From Rhodobacter sp. SGA-6-6 (GTDB lineage Bacteria; Pseudomonadota; Alphaproteobacteria; Rhodobacterales; Rhodobacteraceae), in contig NZ_JAAKGP010000007.1 in NCBI RefSeq assembly GCF_011043545.1, positions 62,001-126,000 on the forward strand: 64,000 bases of DNA, in the 5' to 3' direction. Every line of letters begins with the position of its first letter. Within the stretch, counting starts at the first letter, position 1. A model generated the notes under the pieces. The model was given only the letters and a program-made list of their open reading frames with translations. It searched no databases and had not been told where the DNA came from. Positions 1 through 7,634 of this stretch are shown here, piece by piece. The translations under genes were made by a program, and so were the position numbers.

Positions 1-293
1 CCCCGCGCCAGCGTCAGGCTTGCCCCAGCCAGACGGTCGGAGATCGCCGCGGCGATGGTCTTCGCCGCCAGGAACCCCGCGCCGTCGGAAATCACGCTGA
101 CCGCCAGCCGGTGCTCCGCCCCCGCACCGGAGTTGTCCGAGGCGTCCCGCACCTCCTCCGGTCCCACCAGCACGAAGGTCCCGGCAGGCCCGGGCGGCAC
201 CGCGTCATGCACCGCCACTCCCGCCAGCGCCGGGTCCTCCGTCAGATGTTGATAGACCGCCGCCTGCAAAGCAGCCGCTGCGCCATAGCTCAT
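1..293 (-). CDS. GTA tail terminator-like protein (g8, DUF3168), 3' end outside window
   Basis: This is the N-terminal 97 residues of a DUF3168 protein. In the Rhodobacter capsulatus GTA and related siphophages this family closes the head-proximal end of the tail tube. The protein starts MSGYGAAAAL-like (read here as MSYGAAAALQAAVYQHL) and continues through a hydrophobic segment near VLVGPEEV and an alanine-rich helix. The ATG overlaps the TGA of g7 as ATGA, so translational coupling is likely. Its position directly after g6 and g7 matches the fixed GTA gene order and is the strongest evidence for the call. The major tail protein and later tail genes should follow beyond position 1. Confidence 0.82.
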   Translation of the reverse strand, partial: MSYGAAAALQAAVYQHLTEDPALAGVAVHDAVPPGPAGTFVLVGPEEVRDASDNSGAGAEHRLAVSVISDGAGFLAAKTIAAAISDRLAGASLTLAR

Positions 294-628
294 CTCGGCT
301 CCTCCTCGCGGCAGAAACAGGTCAGGTAGCGCCCCGCCGGATCGCGCTCGGCCACCGCCAGCACGGCGAAGACCCGCTCCCCCTCGCGCAGCCGCTGCCC
401 CGGCTTCGGCCGCCCCGCCGCCCCCGCCGGCGCCGCGCGCACGGTGATCCGATAGGGCACCGAGGCCAGCACCACCTCCTCCCCCGCCGGATCGCGCCCC
501 GCTCCCGGCACCACCTCGGCCCAGAGCGTGCCCAGCGTCGTCCAGACCTCCGAGAAGCCCCCGGCCCCGTCCGGCCCGCGCACCGCCTCCTGCAACTCCA
601 GCGCCCGGTTCAGATGCGGCGCCCTCAT
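290..628 (-). CDS. GTA head closure / head-tail adaptor protein (g7)
   Basis: A 112-residue protein of the phage head-tail joining family, which forms the ring between the portal-adaptor stack and the tail. The start chosen is the ATG that overlaps the g6 stop as ATGA; this gives MRAPHLNRALELQEAV, typical of the family (a short N-terminal helix with LNR). The conserved core runs through SEVWTTLGTLWAEVVPG and YRITVRAAP, and it ends GRYLTCFCREEEPR. The longer open frame upstream of this ATG lies inside g6 and is a shadow. It overlaps g8 by 4 nt at its end, so g6-g7-g8 form a tightly coupled block. Confidence 0.83.
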   Translation of the reverse strand: MRAPHLNRALELQEAVRGPDGAGGFSEVWTTLGTLWAEVVPGAGRDPAGEEVVLASVPYRITVRAAPAGAAGRPKPGQRLREGERVFAVLAVAERDPAGRYLTCFCREEEPR

Positions 629-1218
629 CTGCGGCCCCCGCCGAGGATGCGCACCTGCCGCCAACGCTCGATCAGCGCCGCCACGCCCAGAGGCAACCCG
701 GCGCCCCAAGACCCGTCGTCGTGCCGGTGCTCGTAGAACTCCGCCGCCAGCAGCAGCACCGCCTGCCGCAGGTCGGCCGGCACATCCGTCCACCCCGGCC
801 CGAAGCCCGCGTCGAACTCCACCTCCGCCCGGCCCTCCGCCGGCACCTCCGGCAAGGCCCCGCCGCGCCCCGCCAACCGCGGCCGGTGCATGTCGGCCAC
901 CAGCCGCCAGCGCGCCGCCGGTACCGCCACCGCCGCGCCCGCCGCATCCACCAGCGTCACGCCATGGACCTCGGCCACGGGCGCCAGCGGCAACGCCACC
1001 GGATCGCGCCAGCAGCCCGCGACCCAGCGGAACCGCCGCCGGATCAGCGCCTTGGCGATCCGCCCCTCGATCGCCGCCATCGCCGCGCGCAGGTGGCTCT
1101 CCAGCAGCGCCTCCTGCCCCTCGGCCAGCGCGAAGCCCGATCCCATCCGCAGATGGTCCCGCAACTCCGCCACCGGCAGCGCCGCCCCCGGCACCGCCGT
1201 CAGTTCGGTCAACATCAT
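625..1218 (-). CDS. GTA head-tail connector/adaptor protein (g6)
   Basis: A 197-residue protein of the phage gp6-like connector family, which binds the portal and starts the neck of the particle. It begins MMLTELTAVPGAALPV; either of the two adjacent ATGs could be used. The N-terminal helical half (EALLESHLRAAMAAIEGR, then ALIRRRF) is the usual family signature. The C-terminal half ends in a helix around ADLRQAVLLLAAEFYEHR. It is separated from the capsid gene by 142 nt with no open frame on this strand, and it is coupled to g7 by a 4-nt overlap. The assignment rests on this fold signature plus position between capsid and g7. Confidence 0.82.
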   Translation of the reverse strand: MMLTELTAVPGAALPVAELRDHLRMGSGFALAEGQEALLESHLRAAMAAIEGRIAKALIRRRFRWVAGCWRDPVALPLAPVAEVHGVTLVDAAGAAVAVPAARWRLVADMHRPRLAGRGGALPEVPAEGRAEVEFDAGFGPGWTDVPADLRQAVLLLAAEFYEHRHDDGSWGAGLPLGVAALIERWRQVRILGGGRR

Positions 1219-1360
1219 CCTGGTCTCCGATGCCGCAAGAATGGGGTGGGCGCGCGCCTCTCCCGCTCCGCTCGGACGGAAGGGGGAGCAGCTAGACGGA
1301 ACGGAAGTCCGGCGCGCGCCCGTCCCGGCCCCGCAAGGGACCGGGATCGCGTCGGCCGCC

Positions 1361-2557
1361 TTACGAGGTGGCGACCTTCAAGAGCTTGATCGCCGCGTAA
1401 TCGGTGATGTCGCCGCCCACGCGCTTCGACGCGTAGAACAGCACATGCGGCTTGGCCGAGAACGGATCGCGCAGGATGCGCAGGTCCGGCCGCTCCGCCA
1501 CCGTATAGCCGGCGGCGAAATCGCCGAAGGCGATGGGATAGGCATTCGCCGCCACATCCGGCATGTCCTCGCAGACCAGCACCGGATAGCCCATCAGCCG
1601 CGCCGGCTCGCCCGCCTGCAGGCTGTCGCCCCACATGAAGCGGCCGTCGGCATCCTTCATCTTCCGCACCGCGCCCGCGGTCTTCGAGTTCATCACGAAG
1701 GCGCCGTTGGCGCGGTAGTCGGCGCCCAGCGCATAGACCAGGTTGACGATGCAGTCGCTGGCATTGGCGGTGGCGAAATCCGCCGCCGCGCCGGTCGGCA
1801 CATAGCCGAGGCTGCCCCAGGTCCAGCTGGCATTCGCCACCTTGGCCGGCAGCAGGATGCCCTTCGGCTTATCCACCCCGTCGCCGTTGACGAAGGCCGC
1901 CGATTCCGCCCGGATGAAGCGGGTGGCGATCTTGTTCGCCAGCCACCCCTCCACGTCGAAGGCGCTGTCGTCCAGAAGCCGCTGGCTGGCCTTCGGCATC
2001 GCCGACAGCTCATGCAGCTTGATCGAGATCCGCTCGATGGTCGGCGTCGACGTCTCCGCCTGCGCCGTCGCCTCGGTGGCCCAGCCCGATCCCACCTCCG
2101 AGCGGTCGATCAGCACGTCGAAGGAGGTCGCCTCGACCTGCACCACATTGGCCACCGCCCGAAGGCTGGAGGTGGAGACCAGCATCGACCGGATGGTGTC
2201 CGCCGTCTGCGGGTCGACCAGATAGCCGCCGTCCGCCGCCACCGCGGTGGACATCGCCTTGCCCTCCAGCACCAGCCCGCGCAGCCCGTCGTCGTCGCCC
2301 GACCGCAGATAGGCGTCGAAGGCCTTCCGGTGCGGCGCCTCCGTCTCCGCCGCGGCCGAAAGGGCCGGGCGGCCGTAGCTCATGGTTTTCCGATCCAGCA
2401 TGGTCATCCGCTCTTCCTGATGTTGCAGCGATTGTTTCACTTCTTCCTGAAAGCCCTTCAGTTCCTTCAGGAAACCGGCCATCGCGGCTTTCGCCTCCGC
2501 CGCCGGCGACAGGTCCGGGGACAAGCCTTCCCCGGCCCGAGCCTCTCTCTCGGTCAT
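1361..2557 (-). CDS. GTA major capsid protein, HK97 fold (g5)
   Basis: Major capsid protein of about 398 residues. The N-terminal 90 residues form a charged helical delta domain (MTEREARAGEGLSPDL, then MAGFLKELKGFQEEVKQSL), which the g4 protease is expected to remove. The mature shell domain follows, with HK97-type features such as GGYLVDPQTADTIRSML and a long spine helix region. It ends YAAIKLLKVATS. The frame extends to a GTG at 2578 and an ATG at 2566, but the ATG at 2557 lies 9 nt after an AGGAAAGGG Shine-Dalgarno and is preferred. It lies 37 nt downstream of the protease gene, as expected for an HK97-type head module. Confidence 0.88.
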   Translation of the reverse strand: MTEREARAGEGLSPDLSPAAEAKAAMAGFLKELKGFQEEVKQSLQHQEERMTMLDRKTMSYGRPALSAAAETEAPHRKAFDAYLRSGDDDGLRGLVLEGKAMSTAVAADGGYLVDPQTADTIRSMLVSTSSLRAVANVVQVEATSFDVLIDRSEVGSGWATEATAQAETSTPTIERISIKLHELSAMPKASQRLLDDSAFDVEGWLANKIATRFIRAESAAFVNGDGVDKPKGILLPAKVANASWTWGSLGYVPTGAAADFATANASDCIVNLVYALGADYRANGAFVMNSKTAGAVRKMKDADGRFMWGDSLQAGEPARLMGYPVLVCEDMPDVAANAYPIAFGDFAAGYTVAERPDLRILRDPFSAKPHVLFYASKRVGGDITDYAAIKLLKVATS

Positions 2558-2594
2558 CACGTCCATCCCTTTCCTCACGAAAATCCCCGGCGCG

Positions 2595-3149
2595 TCAGCG
2601 TCCGGCCAGGCTCCGGCGCGCGTCCTCGAAGACCGCGGCCAGGGCGCGGAAGGCGTCGGAGGCCGGGTCCGATTTCGCCGCCACCCGCGCCTCGGGAAGC
2701 ATGGGAAAGGTGACCAGCGACACCTCCCACAACTCCAGCTCCTGCAGGAGGCGCCGCCCCTTGCCGTCGCGCTCCGCCCTGACGGTGCGGTAACCGATCG
2801 ACAGCCCGTCGATCGCCCCCGCCGCCAGCAGGGCCGCCGCCTCGCGGCCCTTCTCCACCTCGGTCAGGAGGCGCCCCTTGACCCAGAGGCCGCGGCCGTC
2901 CTCCCGCACCTCGTCCCAGACGCCGATGGGCTGCGCCGGGTCGTGCTGCCACAGCATCCTGACCCGCTCGCCCTTGCCGCCCAGCTTGGCCAGCGAGGCC
3001 GCATAGGCCCCCGGCGCCACCACGTCGCCGCCCTGGTCCTTCACCCCGAACAGCGAGGCATAGCCCGCCACCACCCGGCCTTCCGTCACCGTCAGCCCGG
3101 CCTCCGGGCGGTGGTATTTCCGCTCCGGCGCCCCGTAATCCCCGATCAT
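2595..3149 (-). CDS. GTA prohead protease, HK97 family (g4)
   Basis: A 184-residue maturation protease of the HK97 prohead protease family (peptidase U35), which cleaves the capsid delta domain during head assembly. The family landmarks are visible: VVAGYASLFGVKDQGGDVV near the N-terminus, the catalytic His in MLWQHDPAQPIG around residue 68, and the catalytic Ser in AIDGLSIGYRT around residue 115. ELWEVSLVTFPMLPEA then closes the fold. It starts 4 nt after the g3.5 stop. The length is normal for GTA versions, and both catalytic residues are intact, which argues against decay of this cluster. Confidence 0.9.
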   Translation of the reverse strand: MIGDYGAPERKYHRPEAGLTVTEGRVVAGYASLFGVKDQGGDVVAPGAYAASLAKLGGKGERVRMLWQHDPAQPIGVWDEVREDGRGLWVKGRLLTEVEKGREAAALLAAGAIDGLSIGYRTVRAERDGKGRRLLQELELWEVSLVTFPMLPEARVAAKSDPASDAFRALAAVFEDARRSLAGR

Positions 3150-3153
3150 CGCC

Positions 3154-3381
3154 TCACCTCATCGCCGCCTTGATCAGTGCCTCCGCCCCCTGCGCCAGCA
3201 GGAAGGCCGCCACGCCATAGACCCCCAGCCAGATCCGCCGCTCCAGCCGCTCCAGGCTGGCGTCGATCTGCGCCAGCCGGAACTCCAGCGCGGTCCAGCG
3301 CTCCGCCATCACCCGCTCGTTCGCCTCGATCCGCGCCTGCGCCGCGTCGAAGCTGTCGAAAAGGAACCGCGACCCGCTCAT
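3154..3381 (-). CDS. GTA head formation protein, RCAP_rcc01685 family (g3.5)
   Basis: A small 75-residue protein. It is almost entirely a charged amphipathic helix (RIEANERVMAERWTALEFRL, then DASLERLERRI) followed by one C-terminal hydrophobic segment (WLGVYGVAAFLLAQGAEAL). This matches the small protein always found between portal and protease in Rhodobacterales GTAs, reported as needed for head formation. The ATG overlaps the portal TGA as ATGA, so the start is secure. The open frame that extends upstream is inside the portal gene and is not coding. Its molecular role is not evident from sequence; a membrane-anchored scaffold or coiled coil would fit. Confidence 0.8.
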   Translation of the reverse strand: MSGSRFLFDSFDAAQARIEANERVMAERWTALEFRLAQIDASLERLERRIWLGVYGVAAFLLAQGAEALIKAAMR

Positions 3382-4556
3382 TCCTCCTCCTGCAGCCGCG
3401 GCAGGCCCAGCAACACCCGCTTCTCCGCCACCGTCAGGAAATCCGCCGCCCCCACCCGCGCCCATTGCTGGTCGCGCTCGGCCGCCAGCGCGGCGATCTG
3501 GTCGAGGTCGGGCTTCAGTTCCACCGCCTCGCCGGTGAACTGCGCCAGCCAATGCGACAGCGCCGCCAGCACCCGCGTCGCCAGCGGCAGCACCGTCAGC
3601 CGGTAGAAGGCCCGGTTGGCCTCCTGGTAATTGGCATAGGTCGCGTCGCCCGGAATGCCGACCAGCATCGGCGGCACCCCGAAGGCGATGGCGATCTCCC
3701 GCGCCGCCGCCTGCTTGGTCTCGTGAAACTCCATGTCCGACGGCGAGAACCCCATCGGCTTCCAGTCCAGGCCCCCCTCCAGCAGCATCGGTCGCCCGGC
3801 GTTCCGCGCGCCTTGGTGATGGGTCTCGATCTCGCTCACCAGCCGGTCGTATTGGTCCGGCGACAGGTTCGACTGCCCGTCCGCCCCCTTGTAGACGATG
3901 GCCCCGCTCGGCCGCGCCGCATTGTCCAAGAGCGCCTTCGACCAGGCCGAGGCAGAGTTGTGCACATCCACCGCCACCGCCGCCGCCTGCATCGGCGACA
4001 GCCCGTAATGGTCGTCGGTCGGATGGAACGCCTTCACATGGCAGATCGGTCCCGGCCCCTCCGCCACCGGAAAGCGATGCACCCGGCCGCCGACCGAATA
4101 GTCATAGGCCACCGGCCAGCCGTCCGGCCCCGGCACCAGCGCCATCCGGTCCGAGCGCAGCACATGCAGCTCCCCCGGCAGCTTCCCCGCCCCCGGCACC
4201 GCCTCCAGATAGGCATTGCCGGAAAGCAGCAGGAAGCCGTAGACCGACTCCAGCAGCTCCGCCCGCCCCTGCCCGGCATTCGGCCGCGCCAGCAGCCCCA
4301 GCAGCGGATGCACCTCATAGCGCCGCCCGGCGTCCTGGCAGACCACCGGCAGCGCCGCCGCCGCCTCGGCGATCAGCTTCACCGCCCGGAACCCCACCGG
4401 ATTGCCCTGAAAACCCCCCTTCGTCAGCGACACCACGTCGCGCGGGCTCCAGGCCACCCGGCCCGAGCCGCCCCAGGCCACCACCCGCCCGGTGGCGCTG
4501 GCCTTCCTCTCCGCCGGAGCATCCGCCCGCCCGGCCCGTTTCAGGAAATCGAACAC
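3378..4556 (-). CDS. GTA phage portal protein, HK97 family (g3)
   Basis: A 392-residue portal protein, the dodecameric DNA channel at the head vertex. Typical HK97-family features are SLTKGGFQGNPVGFRAVKLI near the N-terminus, the pocket around LLGLLARPNAGQGRAELLES, the clip/stem region with LKAFHPTDDHYGLSPMQ (seen as VKAFHPTDDHYGLSPMQ), and the C-terminal FGVPPMLVGIPGDATYANY motif. The start is a GTG (VFDFLKRAG) because an AGAGGAG sequence lies 8-9 nt upstream and the length then matches GTA portals. Upstream ATGs in frame lie in non-coding sequence or inside the terminase end. About 90 nt separate it from the terminase stop. Confidence 0.88.
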   Translation of the reverse strand: MFDFLKRAGRADAPAERKASATGRVVAWGGSGRVAWSPRDVVSLTKGGFQGNPVGFRAVKLIAEAAAALPVVCQDAGRRYEVHPLLGLLARPNAGQGRAELLESVYGFLLLSGNAYLEAVPGAGKLPGELHVLRSDRMALVPGPDGWPVAYDYSVGGRVHRFPVAEGPGPICHVKAFHPTDDHYGLSPMQAAAVAVDVHNSASAWSKALLDNAARPSGAIVYKGADGQSNLSPDQYDRLVSEIETHHQGARNAGRPMLLEGGLDWKPMGFSPSDMEFHETKQAAAREIAIAFGVPPMLVGIPGDATYANYQEANRAFYRLTVLPLATRVLAALSHWLAQFTGEAVELKPDLDQIAALAAERDQQWARVGAADFLTVAEKRVLLGLPRLQEEE

Positions 4557-4648
4557 CCTCGCCGCTCCTCTTCTCTCCGGCCGCAGGCAAGCCCCGGCCG
4601 CGCCGCGGGTTGAAGACCCGGGCCATGACATCCAGCATTTCCATGCAG

Positions 4649-6064
4649 TTACAGCGTCCGCAGTCCCGGCCGCCCCTGCCCGGCCCGGTCCACCATCAGC
4701 TCGGTCAGCGCCCAGACCAGCGCGTCCAGCCGGTCGGGCGACCCTTGCCCCTTCCACCCTGTCCGCGCCATCTGCAGCATCTGCGCCTCCAGCGCCTCCA
4801 ACCCGCGGACATGCGCCACCCGGCCCTGTTCATACAGCGCCGCCACCGGCTCCGCCCGCAGCATCTTCGACCGCATCGCCCGCACCGCCCGGACCGGCGC
4901 CAGCGGGTCGACCTGCCGGATCACCCCCTGCACCAGATCGCCGCCCTGGTTGACCTCGGCCACCAGCCGCTCGGCCCCGAACTCCTCCATCGCCGCCAGC
5001 GCCGCCCGCGCCCAGCCGTCCGGCGAAGCCCCGCGGACCGAGCGGTCCGCCAGCACCACCGCCCGCCAGCGCGCCGGATCGCCCCGCGTGTCGGCCCCCA
5101 CCACCACGATGCCGCATTCGTCCGACACCTTGGTCGCCGTCACCGGCGGGTCCACCGCCACCACCACCCGCACCGGCTCCACCGCCGCCGCCCCCTGCGC
5201 CGCCGCGATCATCGCCGGCGTCCAGAGGCCGTCCGGCACGTCCTCCACCAGCTCCCCCAGCAGCTCCTGCCGCCCCAGCAGCGTGCCGCCGAAGCGCGAC
5301 TGCACCTCGGCCAGGTAGCTTTCCGCCAGATAGGCCCGATTGGCCTCGGTCGGGGCATGGGTGATCACCGTCGAGGGATTGTTCAGGATCGCCTTCAGCA
5401 CCTCCACATTGCGCGGCGTCGTCGTCACCACCTGCTGCGGAGCCCTCCCCAGCCGCAACCCGAACTGCAGCTGATCCCAGGTCGCCTGCGCCTTCGGCCA
5501 TTTCGCCAGCTCGTCCGCCCAGGCCGCATCGAACTGCGGCCCCCGCAGGCTCTCCGGGTCATGGGCCGAGAACAGCCGCGCCTCCGCCCCGTTCGGCCAT
5601 TCCAGCGCGTTGCGCCCCGACACCCATTTCGGCCGCCGGTCGGGGGGCGAGCAGGCCAGGATGCCGCTGTCGCCCAGCACCATCACCTCGCGCCCCTGGT
5701 CGATGGTCTCGGCCACCAGCGCCACCCGGCGGGCGCGGCCCGGGTCCTCCGGCCGCGCCCCCTCCACCTGCGCCCGCACCCATTCGGCCCCGGCCCGGGT
5801 CTTGCCCGCGCCGCGCCCGCCCATCACCACCCAGGTGGTCCATTCCCCCTCCGGCGGCAGCTGGTGCGGCAGCGCCCAGAACTCGAACACCCAGGGCAGC
5901 GCCAGCAGCGCCGCCTCGCTCAGCGAGCCGATGAAGCCGTCAATCTCCCCGGGCAGCGCGGAGGCAAGCCAGACGGCGCCCGATTTCATCGCGCGCGGCC
6001 CCGAGATCGAGGTCGCGGCCGGTTCCGGCAGTCCCGGCAACCTGTTTGCGGAGTGCTTCGACAT
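4649..6064 (-). CDS. GTA terminase large subunit (g2)
   Basis: Large terminase of about 471 residues. It is an ATPase-nuclease that packages host DNA into GTA heads by a headful mechanism. The Walker A is GGRGAGKT at residues 82-89. A Walker B-like AAWADELAKW follows about 100 residues later, and the RNase H-like nuclease shows acidic positions in VVVAVDPPVTA, RLVAEVNQGGDLV and DRLDALVWALTEL. The ATG at 6064 was chosen because GGGAAAGGG sits 4-5 nt before it; the ATG at 5989 lacks a Shine-Dalgarno, and the frame up to 6244 is shadow inside g1. This start overlaps g1 by 125 nt, which is unusually long. Confidence 0.88.
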   Translation of the reverse strand: MSKHSANRLPGLPEPAATSISGPRAMKSGAVWLASALPGEIDGFIGSLSEAALLALPWVFEFWALPHQLPPEGEWTTWVVMGGRGAGKTRAGAEWVRAQVEGARPEDPGRARRVALVAETIDQGREVMVLGDSGILACSPPDRRPKWVSGRNALEWPNGAEARLFSAHDPESLRGPQFDAAWADELAKWPKAQATWDQLQFGLRLGRAPQQVVTTTPRNVEVLKAILNNPSTVITHAPTEANRAYLAESYLAEVQSRFGGTLLGRQELLGELVEDVPDGLWTPAMIAAAQGAAAVEPVRVVVAVDPPVTATKVSDECGIVVVGADTRGDPARWRAVVLADRSVRGASPDGWARAALAAMEEFGAERLVAEVNQGGDLVQGVIRQVDPLAPVRAVRAMRSKMLRAEPVAALYEQGRVAHVRGLEALEAQMLQMARTGWKGQGSPDRLDALVWALTELMVDRAGQGRPGLRTL

Positions 6065-6266
6065 TTGCCCTTTCCCGAACCAGATCCTTGCCGATCTCGC
6101 GCAGGTCCCGGATGGCCGCCTTGGCCACCCTGGTCTCCCCCGGCGTGCCGGCCTTGAACGCCTCGATCGCGGCTTGCAGGTCCGCGATCGCCAGCCTGAA
6201 CAACTCTTCCGTGAACCCCACGACATCCGTGGGGATCGCGTCACCCTCAGAGAACCTGATGGTCAT
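5940..6266 (-). CDS. GTA g1, putative terminase small subunit
   Basis: A 108-residue mostly helical protein that opens the GTA cluster (MTIRFSEGDAIPTDVVGFTE). Its main feature is two consecutive long helices, FRLAIADLQAAIEAFKAG and AAIRDLREIGKDLVRERANV, with coiled-coil character. In R. capsulatus the equivalent orf g1 product acts as a small terminase that binds the large terminase. The match here rests on position, length and helical pattern rather than a catalytic motif. Its 3' end overlaps the terminase gene. The ribosome binding site is weak (GGGCAGG right at the ATG), so translation may be limited. Confidence 0.75.
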   Translation of the reverse strand: MTIRFSEGDAIPTDVVGFTEELFRLAIADLQAAIEAFKAGTPGETRVAKAAIRDLREIGKDLVRERANVEALRKQVAGTAGTGRDLDLGAARDEIGRRLACLRAARGD

Positions 6267-6313
6267 CCTGCCCGCCCGCCTCTCATGCCATCTTCCGCAC
6301 GAGCGAAATGCAA

Positions 6314-6343
6314 AAGCGGCACGGGGGTCGCCCCCCGGCCGCT
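6314..6343 (-). terminator. Terminator-like hairpin in the GTA leader (possible attenuator)
   Basis: On the minus strand AAGCGGC and GCCGCTT flank an inner GGGGG/CCCCC stem with a CGA loop. The 3' arm runs straight into TTTTGCATTT, the form of an intrinsic terminator. It lies 47 nt before g1 and downstream of the candidate promoter. It may terminate mltG transcripts, attenuate GTA transcription, or both. Confidence 0.6.
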
Positions 6344-6370
6344 TCCGACACTTCTTCTAGCATGTCCCAA

Positions 6371-6399
6371 GTCCTACATCGGACCGGGCGCAAGGTCAA
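6371..6399 (-). promoter_or_regulatory. Candidate promoter for the GTA cluster
   Basis: On the minus strand a TTGACC (6394-6399) and a TAGGAC (6371-6376) are separated by exactly 17 nt, which fits a sigma-70 type promoter reading toward g1. It lies about 105 nt upstream of the g1 start and 43 nt downstream of a CtrA-type box. The -10 is a weak match, as expected for an activated promoter. No experimental start site is implied. Confidence 0.4.
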
Positions 6400-6441
6400 G
6401 AGGAAAATCCAGCGATCCCAACAGGTTATGCGACCGCCGCG

Positions 6442-6456
6442 TTAACCTGCCGTTAA
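6442..6456. promoter_or_regulatory. CtrA-type binding box TTAA-N7-TTAA upstream of the GTA cluster
   Basis: The sequence TTAACCTGCCGTTAA matches the full CtrA consensus TTAA-N7-TTAA with exact spacing. It lies between the mltG stop (6465) and the candidate GTA promoter. CtrA is a known regulator of GTA gene expression in Rhodobacterales, although in R. capsulatus much of its effect is indirect. The position, about 45 nt upstream of the -35 hexamer, suits an activator. Confidence 0.5.
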
Positions 6457-6464
6457 CCCCCGGC

Positions 6465-7631
6465 TCAGTCGCCGCCGCCGCCCGCCGCCGCCTCCAGCGC
6501 CCGGAAGACCTCGACATTGCGGTTGTGCTCTTCCAGCGTGGCGGCGAAGACATGGCCGTCGGCCGGGTTCAGGGTCTTGGCCACAAAGAACAGGTAATCG
6601 GTCTCGGCCGGGTTCAGCGCCGCCGCGATGGCGTCGCGGCCCGGGTTGGCGATCGGTCCCGCCGGCAGCCCATCGATGACATAGGTGTTGTAGGGCGTCT
6701 CGCGCCGCAGCTCGCTCTGCCGCAGGCCCCGCCCCAGCACGCCCTCGCCCTTGGTGATGCCATAGATCACCGTCGGGTCGGTCTGCAACTTCATCCCGCT
6801 GTTCAGCCGGTTGACGAAGACGCTCGCCACCAGCGCCCGCTCCCCGGCGATGCCGGTCTCCTTCTCGACGATGGAGGCCATGGTCATCGCCTCCTCCGGC
6901 GTGTCGTAGGGCAGGTCCGCCGCCCGCTGCGGCCACAGTTCGGCCAGCACCGCCGCCTGGTCCGCCTGCATCTTCGCCAAGAGATCGGGCCGCGACGCCC
7001 CCTTGGTCACCTCATAGGCCTTGGGCGCCAGCGATCCCTCGGGCGGAACCGCCGCGATCTCGCCCTCCAGGAACGGCACCTTCCGCAGCCCCTCCACCAC
7101 CTGCCAGCTGGTCGCGCCCTCGACCACCGTCACGTTGTAGCGCAGGTCCGGCTCGGCCGTGGCCTCGGTATATTCCGGCGGCGGCTCGGTGGAGGGATCG
7201 AACTTCGCCACCTCGACGAATTTCTGCGTCTCCGGGTCCAGCTCGCGCAGCACCACCTCCAGCGCGGCGACGCCGATGCGGAAGTTCACCTCCTTGCCGC
7301 AGGTCGAGGCCCCGCCGGCGGTGATCGCCTGCAGCACCTCCTCCATCGAGGTGCCCGGCCGGATCAGGTAGGAGCCGAACTTCAGGTTCCCCGACCGCCC
7401 CGAATAATCCGCCCCGATGCGGAAGATGCGGGCGTCGCTGATCGCGCCCCGCTCCTCCAGGTTGCGGCTGACCCCGCTCATCGAGGCGCCCTGCTCCACC
7501 CGCAGGCAGATCGACGCCTCCAGCGGCCCGGGCTTGGTGAACTCGTTACGGCCCCAGGCGACGACGCCGGCCGCCGCGATCAGCAGCACGATGAACAGCG
7601 TCAGCGCGTTCGAGGCGATGCTCTTCCACAT
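6465..7631 (-). CDS. mltG: Endolytic murein transglycosylase MltG (YceG family)
   Basis: A 388-residue inner-membrane lytic transglycosylase that cuts nascent glycan strands and is thought to end peptidoglycan polymerisation. A single N-terminal membrane segment (LTLFIVLLIAAAGVVAW) anchors it in the inner membrane with the catalytic domain in the periplasm. A LysM-like region follows, then the YceG catalytic core with the conserved Glu in MASIVEKETGIAGERALVAS, plus VFVNRLNSGMKLQTDPTVIY and TPYNTYVIDGLPAGPIANPG, all diagnostic. It starts 3 nt after the fabF stop, so the two genes are almost certainly one transcript. The length is normal for the family. Confidence 0.95.
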   Translation of the reverse strand: MWKSIASNALTLFIVLLIAAAGVVAWGRNEFTKPGPLEASICLRVEQGASMSGVSRNLEERGAISDARIFRIGADYSGRSGNLKFGSYLIRPGTSMEEVLQAITAGGASTCGKEVNFRIGVAALEVVLRELDPETQKFVEVAKFDPSTEPPPEYTEATAEPDLRYNVTVVEGATSWQVVEGLRKVPFLEGEIAAVPPEGSLAPKAYEVTKGASRPDLLAKMQADQAAVLAELWPQRAADLPYDTPEEAMTMASIVEKETGIAGERALVASVFVNRLNSGMKLQTDPTVIYGITKGEGVLGRGLRQSELRRETPYNTYVIDGLPAGPIANPGRDAIAAALNPAETDYLFFVAKTLNPADGHVFAATLEEHNRNVEVFRALEAAAGGGGD

Positions 7632-7634
7632 GCC

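Noticed and set aside
1-6266. Ordinary integrated prophage
   Set aside because: There is no integrase, repressor or replication gene on the upstream side, and the gene order and small g3.5 protein are specific to Rhodobacterales GTAs. The downstream side could not be seen.
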